Program-made: the position numbers and the translations under genes
Shown here: in pieces, positions 9,782 through 17,718 of the stretch
How the letters are laid out: each line of letters starts with the position of its first letter
How positions within the stretch are numbered: the stretch's first letter is position 1
NCBI GenBank assembly: GCA_018064645.1
Contig: JAGHUT010000007.1
Location: 1-34,536 of the forward strand
DNA from: Candidatus Crickella merdequi
GTDB lineage: Bacteria > Bacillota > Clostridia > Peptostreptococcales > Anaerovoracaceae
Length of the DNA stretch: 34,536 nt
Reading direction: 5' to 3'
The notes under the pieces: model-generated
Told to the model about the DNA's origin: nothing
Database searches by the model: none
The model's input: the letters and a program-made list of their open reading frames with translations, nothing else

Positions 9782-10016
9782 ATGGTTGAGATGGAAAAAA
9801 AGCAACTGGCCGCAGGAGTACTCCACCTCGAGATTGCAACATTAATTGCAGTATATGGTTGTATTTTCTTCAATATCCTCAACTTTGCAGCCGATGATGG
9901 ATTTGGAACTTATCAATATGTTTTTTCAACACCGAACCTGGCAACCTCTGTTATTTTCCTTTATAGGACTGGCAATGACACTTACAGGTGTTATAATGAC
10001 ATCGAAAGAAATTTAG
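9782..10016 (+). pseudogene. Decayed EamA/DMT transporter fragment (internal deletion plus frameshift)
   Basis: Frame of 9782: GCIFFNILNFAADDGFGTYQYVFSTPNLATSVIFL resembles GALFFNALNFGCGFGISTYTTILSDWRMTAGILFL of the adjacent intact protein; a different frame (9963-10016) reads IGLAMTLTGVIMTSKEI*, matching IGLAMTLAGVILSSREIN* of the intact copy. Confidence 0.75.
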
Positions 10017-10029
10017 GGGATGATTAATT

Positions 10030-10929
10030 ATGACTAAGAAAAGCAACAAAATTCTAGTATATTCACTTGTACTTACAATAGCCACCTGCTGGGGATTATC
10101 ATTCCTTGCTACAGCACTTCTGGTTAAAGTTCTTGATCCAATCCAGATTCTTGCTGCAAGATGGCTTATCGCAGGTCTGATTTATCTGGCAATGATTCTG
10201 GCAGGCAAGATTAAACTTGACCTAAGGAAGAAGACCAACTATCTTCTCCTCGTATGTGCCGCATGTCAGCCATGTCTATACATGTACTGTGAGAACAATG
10301 GTGTTAAGTACACTTCGGCATCAGTAGGTTCAATAATGATAGCTGTAATCCCTTGCGTAGTTATTATTCTAAACGCAATCCTGTTTAAGAAGAAGACGAC
10401 TCGCACTGGAGTATTCAGTATCATTCTTGCTTTTACAGGAGTTGCTGTCTGCACAATGTTCTCACCAGCCTTTTCTTTCACAGGAGAGCTCAAGGGTTAT
10501 TTCCTCATGATGGGAGCAGTTCTCGGTGGAGCAATGTTCACAGTATTTGCTTCAAAGGCAGGCGATGATTATTCTTCAGTTGAACTTACATCTGCAATGG
10601 CAATTATCGGAGCGTTGTTCTTCAATGCCCTGAACTTCGGATGCGGCTTCGGAATCAGCACATATACAACGATTCTCAGTGACTGGAGAATGACTGCAGG
10701 AATCCTTTTCCTTGGTGTATTCTGTTCAGCAATCTGCTTCCTGGCATTTAACAAGACCATTACGCTGATGGATCCTGCCCTTGCCAATAACATGAACGCA
10801 AGTATGACTACTGTAGTCGGTGCTCTGGCCGGAATTCTTATTGGAGGAGACCCGGGCGGGCTCTACACTGTTATCGGACTTGCAATGACACTGGCAGGAG
10901 TAATCCTTTCCAGCAGAGAGATTAATTAA
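10030..10929 (+). CDS. EamA/DMT superfamily transporter
   Basis: 299 aa, about 10 TM, two EamA-like repeats (ATCWGLSFLATALL..., GGAMFTVFASKAGDDYSS...). Confidence 0.9.
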   Translation: MTKKSNKILVYSLVLTIATCWGLSFLATALLVKVLDPIQILAARWLIAGLIYLAMILAGKIKLDLRKKTNYLLLVCAACQPCLYMYCENNGVKYTSASVGSIMIAVIPCVVIILNAILFKKKTTRTGVFSIILAFTGVAVCTMFSPAFSFTGELKGYFLMMGAVLGGAMFTVFASKAGDDYSSVELTSAMAIIGALFFNALNFGCGFGISTYTTILSDWRMTAGILFLGVFCSAICFLAFNKTITLMDPALANNMNASMTTVVGALAGILIGGDPGGLYTVIGLAMTLAGVILSSREIN

Positions 10930-10935
10930 GACAAC

Positions 10936-10968
10936 AAAAAGAGCTGGCTCAAAGCCAGCTCTTTTTTT
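10936..10968. terminator. Bidirectional terminator between the DMT gene and proC
   Basis: AAAAAGAGCTGGCT-CAA-AGCCAGCTCTTTTTTT. Confidence 0.9.
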
Positions 10969-10976
10969 ACGAAAGA

Positions 10977-11774
10977 TTACAGCATCTTTGACTTCTCTGA
11001 AGCCACTCTGATGCACTCCATGACAGCACCTCTCATGCCGCCCTTCTCCAGAGCCTCACAGCCCTCAATAGTTGTTCCTGCAGGTGATGTAACCATATCC
11101 TTGATTACGCCAGGGTGAAGATCCTTATCGATCATCATCTTTGCTGTTCCAAGGCATGTCTGTGCTGCAAGTCTGTAAGCAGTTGCTCTTGGAAGACCCT
11201 GCTTAACGCCGCCATCAGCCATAGCCTCGATGAACATAGCAACCCACGCAGGGCCGCCACCTGAAAGACCGCACACAGCATCAATCAGATTCTCATTAAG
11301 CATCTCAACTATACCTATTGAAGTGTAAATCTCCTTAGCTGCTGCAAGCTCCTCGCATGTGAAATCATTATTATTGCAAAGAGCAAAAGCGCCCTCATAT
11401 ACCATTGCTGGTGTATTAGGCATGATTCTGAGAACCCTTGGAGTTCCATCGACCATTCCTCTAAGTCTCTCAACAGTAACTCCGGCAACGATTGACATCA
11501 TAGCCTTGCCGTCGAGAGCCTTTCCACACTGTGAAAGTGCCTCAGCAGCCTGCTGTGGCTTAACTGCGATAAGTATAATATCTGACTTGCTGCACACCTC
11601 TTCATCGTCTGATGCAAGATTAACGCCCCACGATGCAGCCTTCTCCATCATTGCTGGATTAGGGTCATATACAAATACATTCTCCTTAGCAACCACTCCG
11701 CTCTCGAGAGCGCCGTAGAGGATAGCTCCTCCCATGTTACCAACACCAACTATACCAAGCTTCTGTGAAATCAT
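10977..11774 (-). CDS. proC: Pyrroline-5-carboxylate reductase
   Basis: KLGIVGVGNMGGAIL Rossmann; RIMPNTPAMVYEG; GLSGGGPAWVAMFIEAMADGGVKQGLPR; VTSPAGTTIEG. Confidence 0.93.
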   Translation of the reverse strand: MISQKLGIVGVGNMGGAILYGALESGVVAKENVFVYDPNPAMMEKAASWGVNLASDDEEVCSKSDIILIAVKPQQAAEALSQCGKALDGKAMMSIVAGVTVERLRGMVDGTPRVLRIMPNTPAMVYEGAFALCNNNDFTCEELAAAKEIYTSIGIVEMLNENLIDAVCGLSGGGPAWVAMFIEAMADGGVKQGLPRATAYRLAAQTCLGTAKMMIDKDLHPGVIKDMVTSPAGTTIEGCEALEKGGMRGAVMECIRVASEKSKML

Positions 11775-11790
11775 CGTTTTCTCCTTTCAC

Positions 11791-13044
11791 TTAATCGTTA
11801 TTTCGATGATACTCCCAGGCACGTTCTATCGCACCAGGAGTTTCAAGTAATAATCTTGTTCCCTCTGCCATTGATTTGACAGCGTACATCATTCCTTTGT
11901 GACCTATACTGCACCCTGACTGCTTCGCAGTGGTCCAGTGGTGAATAGGCGTACCCTTGCACATAGTTGCTGCACTTAAGGTTATAAGAGGTACTTTGTG
12001 GCTTACCTCAGTTGCGTCTGTTCCTATAAAAATAATTACAGGCTCATCCTCAAGTGGCTCAAGTCCGCCAAAATATTCTCCATTATTGTCGAAACCAGCC
12101 TCATTACTAATCTCTTCTGCAAGCTTCAGCTCCTCTTCAGTATATTCAGGAAGAGGCACTTCCTTCATTGCATCATAGTAAAGCTCTGTGAGAACTCTGT
12201 TGACCTTCATCTCTCGACAGGTCTTAACCAGCTCAATCTCAACAGTAGTTCCTGTCATCAGAGCTGCTCCTCTAGCACAGTTATCTACTCTTTCGCTTGC
12301 ATCATCAGTTCTAGAACGTTTGCCGGATCTAATGAAATAATTAGTCTTCGCATAGCCTGGAACTACATTTGATGGAATACCGTTATCAACATAGGCATAA
12401 TGCATCCTTACATCGCTTGCTACATGCTCTCTAAGGTAGTTGACACCAACATTCATAAGCTCAGCAGCATCAAGAGCAGACCTTCCCTCTGTAGGCGCCA
12501 TAGCTGCGTGAGCATCAATTCCTCTGAAAGTGTAATTTTTCACATCCGATGACATCCACACATCATTGCTGACTCTGTTGCGGTCAAAAGGATGCCACAT
12601 TACTGCAATATCAAGGTTGTCAAACACGCCGGCATTATTCATTACAATTTTGCCGGACATAATCTCCTCTGCAGGAGTTCCAAATACAGTAATTCTTGCC
12701 TTCTGATTTGTATCAATAAGATACTGTCTGAGAGCGCATGCCGCTCCACACACACCAGTACCAAGAAGATTGTGTCCACATGCGTGTCCAAGTCCTGGAA
12801 GAGCATCATACTCTGCAAGGAATCCAATGTGCGGACCCTCAGTTCCCCAGGTAGCGCTGAATGCTGTTGGCAAGCCCGCAATATCCCAGGTGAGTTTGAA
12901 ACCATGGGCAGCCATGAAGCCTCCGAGTCTTGCAGAAGAATTGGTCTCCTTGTAAGCTACTTCAGGGTGATTGAAAATATCCTGTGCAATTTCGATAAGA
13001 GCTGCTTCGTGATCATTAATCCATTTATCAAGAATATTGTTCAA
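11791..13044 (-). CDS. M20 family metallo-amidohydrolase (AbgB-like), TTG start
   Basis: FLAEYDALPGLGHACGHNLLGTG; FGTPAEE; WHPFDRN; GGAGG-AATTCTAA-TTG start immediately after the ATC hydrolase stop. Confidence 0.9.
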   Translation of the reverse strand: MNNILDKWINDHEAALIEIAQDIFNHPEVAYKETNSSARLGGFMAAHGFKLTWDIAGLPTAFSATWGTEGPHIGFLAEYDALPGLGHACGHNLLGTGVCGAACALRQYLIDTNQKARITVFGTPAEEIMSGKIVMNNAGVFDNLDIAVMWHPFDRNRVSNDVWMSSDVKNYTFRGIDAHAAMAPTEGRSALDAAELMNVGVNYLREHVASDVRMHYAYVDNGIPSNVVPGYAKTNYFIRSGKRSRTDDASERVDNCARGAALMTGTTVEIELVKTCREMKVNRVLTELYYDAMKEVPLPEYTEEELKLAEEISNEAGFDNNGEYFGGLEPLEDEPVIIFIGTDATEVSHKVPLITLSAATMCKGTPIHHWTTAKQSGCSIGHKGMMYAVKSMAEGTRLLLETPGAIERAWEYHRNND

Positions 13045-13737
13045 TTAGAATTCCTCCACACTCACTTCGTCAAGAACATCGAAATACTCCTGTCCGAAGG
13101 TATTAATATAGTCTGCAAATGCCGCTTCAATCGCAGGCTCTGCAGCCTCTCCAAGCTTCTCTCTAAGAACCTTTGTGATTGTATATCTGATATGTGCAGT
13201 GTGGAAGTTGAAATCCTTCATGCATGAGGTTCCAAGCTCCTTCTTCTTCTCAGCAAGTGCTGCATTCTCCTCTTCAGTCAGAGGATGTCCCCAGTCGAAT
13301 CTGCAGCAGTCACCACCCCAGCTCATTGCATCGTTAAGCGGTGTACAAACGAAATCTTCTCTATATCCATTATATACAGCATTATCCACATCTACACAGT
13401 AGAGCTTGCCATACTCCAGGATATCGTGCTTCTTCCATGAATCACACCACGCACACTTGGCAATATAAGTCTGAAGAGTTGGCTCAATACGAATCTGGCC
13501 GAACTCCATCTGGCCTGCATAGTCAGGCTTCCACTCGCCATATGCCTGGTTGGTCATGGTGTTGATCGGATCACCATTAGCAGCTGCTCTTGCAGCCATT
13601 CTCCTGCCTCTTTCTCTGCCGTACTGTGTCATTCCGGCAAGAATTGCGTTCTTTCCAGCCTCTCCGCACATCTCGATTGTGTGCTTTGAAAGATAAGCGA
13701 ACATCATTGCGTGATGTTCAATTAAACACATTGTCAT
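13045..13737 (-). CDS. L-2-amino-thiazoline-4-carboxylic acid hydrolase family protein
   Basis: Recalled family pattern (PF14196-like): YGRERGRRMAARAAANGD..., AKCAWCDSWKKHDILEYGKLYCVDVDNAVYNGY, CCRFDW. Confidence 0.75.
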   Translation of the reverse strand: MTMCLIEHHAMMFAYLSKHTIEMCGEAGKNAILAGMTQYGRERGRRMAARAAANGDPINTMTNQAYGEWKPDYAGQMEFGQIRIEPTLQTYIAKCAWCDSWKKHDILEYGKLYCVDVDNAVYNGYREDFVCTPLNDAMSWGGDCCRFDWGHPLTEEENAALAEKKKELGTSCMKDFNFHTAHIRYTITKVLREKLGEAAEPAIEAAFADYINTFGQEYFDVLDEVSVEEF

Positions 13738-13764
13738 CTCTGTCGTCCTCCCTTTAATGTGTTG

Positions 13765-14322
13765 TTAGAATTCTTTTCTCAGAAGATATCTTCTCTTGCC
13801 GCCATACATCTCTCTTTCTTCAACGATGTTGAAGTTAAGTACAAGAAAATTCCTGTAGCTGTATGGATTGTCTGGAGAAATGGAAGTTAATCCCTCTTTT
13901 GCTCCCATCTCAACTGCAGTGCCTGTTCTAAGCTTGTTGAAATCCCTCTGAATTCCATGACCTCTGAATCTTGGTGAAACCATAGTAAGATCAAATGAAC
14001 AGGTATCCGCAAGCTGCTCCCTGTCATAATTGAAATACTTGCCATAGTTTCTCTCATTATCAGGATCATTAGGAATAAGCACGCTGAATCCGGCAAACTC
14101 TCCATCACACTCTGCAACGAAGCATATATCTTCCTTGAGCTGAGTCTCGTACTCTTCTCTAGTTGATGTCGCATAAAGATCCTTGTCAGGAAGTGCATCT
14201 ACGATTTCCTCCTGAAGAGCTACTACAGCATCAAGATCATCTACTGTTGCTCTTCTGAAGCTTATAGTCTTCGCCTCTCCCTTACCATTAAGTAATTCTT
14301 TTGTAAAAGGTAATGTCACCAT
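13765..14322 (-). CDS. GNAT family N-acetyltransferase
   Basis: FRRATVDDLDAVVALQEEIVDALPD...; SFDLTMVSPRFRGHGIQRDF, the acetyl-CoA binding region. Confidence 0.85.
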   Translation of the reverse strand: MVTLPFTKELLNGKGEAKTISFRRATVDDLDAVVALQEEIVDALPDKDLYATSTREEYETQLKEDICFVAECDGEFAGFSVLIPNDPDNERNYGKYFNYDREQLADTCSFDLTMVSPRFRGHGIQRDFNKLRTGTAVEMGAKEGLTSISPDNPYSYRNFLVLNFNIVEEREMYGGKRRYLLRKEF

Positions 14323-14377
14323 AATTTGCCTCCTTTATGCCATATGTAGCCATTATACTATTTTTTTCAAAAAAATC

Positions 14378-14403
14378 CACGCCCGCCTTTGATGGCGAGC
14401 GTG
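14378..14403 (-). terminator. Hairpin/terminator between the DUF5692-like gene and GNAT
   Basis: CACGCTCGCC-ATCAAA-GGCGGGCGTG then GATTTTTTT on the minus strand; one mismatched pair. Confidence 0.65.
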
Positions 14404-14446
14404 TTTTCTATAGGCGATTTGATTCCGTATAAGGCAGGCGTTTATA

Positions 14447-15544
14447 TTACATTCTCTCTGCAGCCTCTTCGAAATCCTTTGTTCCCTTCCATACTTCCTG
14501 CTTGTATGGGTTGATTCCCTGCTCCTTAGCTCTCTTGAAGATGAACGCGATGCAGATTACATTAGCAGCAAGTGCGAGAATAGCAACAATTCCCTGTGCT
14601 CTTGGATCTGCTGTGATACCCATATCAGCAATTACTTCTCCTGCTGTGTTTACACCGCTGTTGTAAACCTCAATTGCAGGTCCGTAAAGATCAAGTGCTG
14701 AGTATCCAAGCTCGCTTGCTCCACCGTAGATTGTTGGCAGAACTGAGAAAGTCTTGCAGAGCTGGAAGATTGGGAATACCTGTGCAAACATGCACCAGAT
14801 AGCCAGTGTATTAGCACGGTTCTGAATCCAGCCACCCTTGTTCCACAGAGCGTTAGCAAATGTAGGAGCAAGAAGAAGAGCAACTCCGCAGTACCATGTG
14901 TGTGTTGGCAGGTTGGAGTATGTATACTCAAAGTTCCAAAGATCGTATGCGATGATGAACCAAACTGTCATATCAGGCCACAGCATATCCTTCTTGTCCT
15001 TTGATGAGTAGATTCCCCACCATCCTGTCATACAGAAGATGTTCAGCAGACCAGCGATTGCATTAACAACGTTCCACCAGCCTCCGTAGAGGAATACTCC
15101 CTCGTTTGATGCCCACCATGCACCTGACAGGTCACCAGTTACCTTGAAAGCGTTAACAGCTGACTCAAGGTCTGAAACGATAGCGATGAGGATGTTAGCT
15201 GCAACGATAAGGAACGGATATACCTTGAACCAGTCATACTTGCCGAGATACTCCTTGTACTTCAGCATCATGAAACCGATACATCCTGCTGCTGCAGCAT
15301 ACAGCTTGAAATAGTGGAACCAGCCATCCATATACTCCATTGTCTGATTCTCAGCACCACCGAAAGCGCCAAAGTGAATAGCAATAAAGTATACAGTGAG
15401 GATTCCAAGAATTACTCCGAAGATTGCTACTCCGCCAGCCTTTGTCTGACGTGCAATCTCATTAAGAGCAATCAGTCCAACAAATACAAGTACCCATCCC
15501 AGCAGCTGTGTACCGGCAGTACTTCCGTAAATCTGGAATAACAT
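14447..15544 (-). CDS. Polytopic membrane protein, DUF5692-like, unknown function
   Basis: 365 aa, about 9 hydrophobic segments, MLFQIYGSTAGTQLLGWVLVFVGLIALNEIARQTKAGGV...; DUF5692 assigned from memory, not searched. Confidence 0.7.
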   Translation of the reverse strand: MLFQIYGSTAGTQLLGWVLVFVGLIALNEIARQTKAGGVAIFGVILGILTVYFIAIHFGAFGGAENQTMEYMDGWFHYFKLYAAAAGCIGFMMLKYKEYLGKYDWFKVYPFLIVAANILIAIVSDLESAVNAFKVTGDLSGAWWASNEGVFLYGGWWNVVNAIAGLLNIFCMTGWWGIYSSKDKKDMLWPDMTVWFIIAYDLWNFEYTYSNLPTHTWYCGVALLLAPTFANALWNKGGWIQNRANTLAIWCMFAQVFPIFQLCKTFSVLPTIYGGASELGYSALDLYGPAIEVYNSGVNTAGEVIADMGITADPRAQGIVAILALAANVICIAFIFKRAKEQGINPYKQEVWKGTKDFEEAAERM

Positions 15545-15642
15545 AATTAATCTCCTCCTAATGATTCAACTCTTTTAATAAATAATTTAGTACTTGTTAA
15601 AATTATAACCCCATTCACGTTGACAACAAATTCTCATTGCTG

Positions 15643-15673
15643 TAACATTTATTCTACAATGGAATAAATGTTA
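15643..15673. promoter_or_regulatory. Predicted LysR operator: perfect 12-7-12 inverted repeat
   Basis: TAACATTTATTC-TACAATG-GAATAAATGTTA; core ATTC-N7-GAAT fits the LTTR T-N11-A rule. Confidence 0.8.
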
Positions 15674-15707
15674 TGAATTGTCATGAAAAGGTTTAAGAGG
15701 AACAACT

Positions 15708-16586
15708 ATGGAACTGTCATACATCAAGGAATTTGTAACACTTGCAGAAACTTTAAATTACAGTGAAGCTTCTCAGATTCTTTATATCTCTCAGTCTTCA
15801 TTGTCCAAGCACATCAAATCAATCGAAAAGGAGCTGGGCGTAAGTCTTTTTCAGCGTACAACAAGAAGCATGGCTCTTACGGAAGCCGGTAATGTATATC
15901 TCACTTATGCGAGAAAAATTCTTCCTATTTGTCTCGAGGCTCAGCGTGCCATTTCGGCTGTTGACAAGCGCACAGACAGTGCTCTTACCATCGGCGTAAT
16001 TCAGAACCCGCAGTACTATAACCTTGCAGGTTACATGCTTAAATTCAAAGAAGATGTTCCTGAGCTCACATTCAATCTCATAGAATCGGACGAAGCGGGC
16101 CTTCTTGACCTGTACAAGAGGAAGAAAATCAATCTGTTCACAGGATTCCCTTATTCGCAGGATAAGCCAAAGTACAATTTCATGCCTATGGTTTCAAGTG
16201 AGATTGTTGTGCTTTTCCATAAGGACCATCCTTACGCCGGAAGAGAGACTGTCAGTCTGCAGTCTCTGAGAGATGAATCATTGCTTCTGCCTGCACATAA
16301 CTCAACCATTTCAAGAGTTATTCTCGAGGCCTTCTATGAGAAGGGAATCAATCCAAAGCTCCTCTACGAAGGCAGCTCTATCGGTTGTCTTGATCTGGTC
16401 AAAGGCGGGCTCGGAGTATCTCTTCACTCCACTGAATTTGCTTCAACCGTTACAGATGATTCAATCTGTATCTCAAAGATCGAACCGCCAATAGAATTCA
16501 CCTATGGTTTATGTTCAAGAGAGCTCGATGAGCTGACTGATGCAGAAAGACACTACATTGAATATATGAAGATTTACGAAATATAA
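15708..16586 (+). CDS. LysR family transcriptional regulator, divergent from the DUF5692-like gene
   Basis: MELSYIKEFVTLAETLNYSEASQILYISQSSLSKHIKSIEKELGVSLFQRTTRSMALTEAG. Confidence 0.93.
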   Translation: MELSYIKEFVTLAETLNYSEASQILYISQSSLSKHIKSIEKELGVSLFQRTTRSMALTEAGNVYLTYARKILPICLEAQRAISAVDKRTDSALTIGVIQNPQYYNLAGYMLKFKEDVPELTFNLIESDEAGLLDLYKRKKINLFTGFPYSQDKPKYNFMPMVSSEIVVLFHKDHPYAGRETVSLQSLRDESLLLPAHNSTISRVILEAFYEKGINPKLLYEGSSIGCLDLVKGGLGVSLHSTEFASTVTDDSICISKIEPPIEFTYGLCSRELDELTDAERHYIEYMKIYEI

Positions 16587-16613
16587 AAAATCGGCCGGCT
16601 GGCCGATTTTTTT
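16585..16613. terminator. Bidirectional terminator between lysR and the TSUP gene
   Basis: AAAAAATCGGCC-GGCT-GGCCGATTTTTTT. Confidence 0.9.
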
Positions 16614-16614
16614 G

Positions 16615-17379
16615 CTATCCCATAATTATCTTCACGAGAAGAAGTATCAGAACGAGTATGACACTTGGTCTTACTATCCCTGCACCCTTTTCCATTACAA
16701 GACCCGAGCCGATATATGCCCCCAGCATATTGCAGGCTGCAGCTGCAAGTCCAAGAATTACTGCCACCTGGCCATTAAGAAGGAACACCACAAGAGCAGT
16801 AACATTTGTTGTAAGATTGATGATCTTAGCCTGACCGTTGGCATGCCTTGTGCTCATTTTTCCAAAAACAGTAAATGCAACAATCAGAAATGTTCCTGTG
16901 CCAGGCCCATAGAAACCGTCATATATTCCTATGATAAAAGCGGCTATGCAGACAACAGCATAGATTCTTCCTGTAAGTTCAAGAGGTCTTTCGCTTTCTT
17001 CGGCAGGAAAAAGCTTCTTATTTAGAACAAGGACTGCAGTCAGCGGCAGTATCACCAGGAGCACATACTGCATAATTTGTTCATCGCCTCTTACAGACAG
17101 TGCAGCGCCTGCATATGAACCAGCTATAGCCGCAACAATGGATGGAATTCCAAGTCTGAAATTAACCATTCCGTTTCTGATGAATCGGCCTGTTGCGATT
17201 GCTGTACCGCAGCAGTTGGAAAGCTTGTTAGTTCCTATCGCAAGATGTGTTGGCAGACCTGCAATAATGTATGCAGGCAGTGAAATCAGACCGCCTCCCC
17301 CTCCGATTGCATCAACAAAACCGGCAAGAAAAACAAGTGGGCATACTATTACAAATGTCATCAGGGAAATGTCGTTCAT
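16615..17379 (-). CDS. TSUP/TauE-SafE family sulfite/organosulfur exporter-like permease
   Basis: FLAGFVDAIGGGGGLISLPAYIIAGLPTHLAIGTNKLSNCCGTA and GIYDGFYGPGTGTFL, TSUP hallmarks. Confidence 0.92.
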   Translation of the reverse strand: MNDISLMTFVIVCPLVFLAGFVDAIGGGGGLISLPAYIIAGLPTHLAIGTNKLSNCCGTAIATGRFIRNGMVNFRLGIPSIVAAIAGSYAGAALSVRGDEQIMQYVLLVILPLTAVLVLNKKLFPAEESERPLELTGRIYAVVCIAAFIIGIYDGFYGPGTGTFLIVAFTVFGKMSTRHANGQAKIINLTTNVTALVVFLLNGQVAVILGLAAAACNMLGAYIGSGLVMEKGAGIVRPSVILVLILLLVKIIMG

Positions 17380-17471
17380 GTTTCCTCCTAATAAGTTCTG
17401 TTCGTTGACAATAATAACACAATTGCGATTTCATTTCTTTACATAATCAACACAAAGGGGTGCTATCATCT

Positions 17472-17575
17472 AGGTGTCGAAAGTAATTCGACATAAACCT
17501 TTTTCTTTTGATTGTTCTTTCTTAGTTAAATAATTTTCGCAAAGTAAAGACGACTCGCACATGCGGGTCGTTTTT
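17472..17575 (+). ncRNA. Candidate small RNA ending at an orphan Rho-independent terminator
   Basis: Hairpin AGGT-GTCGAA-AGTAA-TTCGAC-(ATAA)-ACCT at 17472-17500; terminator ACGACTCGC-ACAT-GCGGGTCGTTTTT at 17550-17575; no ORF upstream on this strand accounts for it. Confidence 0.4.
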
Positions 17576-17718
17576 ATTTTCGTAAACACATCAGCTTATA
17601 TTTTGGTTATTTTCACGAAAAACGCAACAAAAAATGCTTATCTGTTGACATTTTTCACAAATGAGTTAAAATTTTGTATTATAAATTATTTCTTTCAAGA
17701 CTATAGGAGGATATAGAA

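Noticed and set aside
9782-10027. 81-aa ORF as a genuine small membrane protein gene
   Set aside because: It reads as two frame-shifted fragments of an EamA/DMT protein with an internal deletion; called as a pseudogene instead.
12592-13227. 211-aa plus-strand ORF antisense to the M20 and ATC-hydrolase genes
   Set aside because: Cys/Ser/His-rich composition typical of reverse-frame artefacts; no SD or family motif. The same applies to the other antisense ORFs in the track (e.g. 1847-2428, 20512-21114, 16612-17025, 11998-12372).
17400-17718. T-box or Trp leader-peptide attenuator upstream of trpS
   Set aside because: No T-box AGGGTGGNACCGCG motif, no short ORF with Trp codons, and a separate promoter appears after the orphan terminator.
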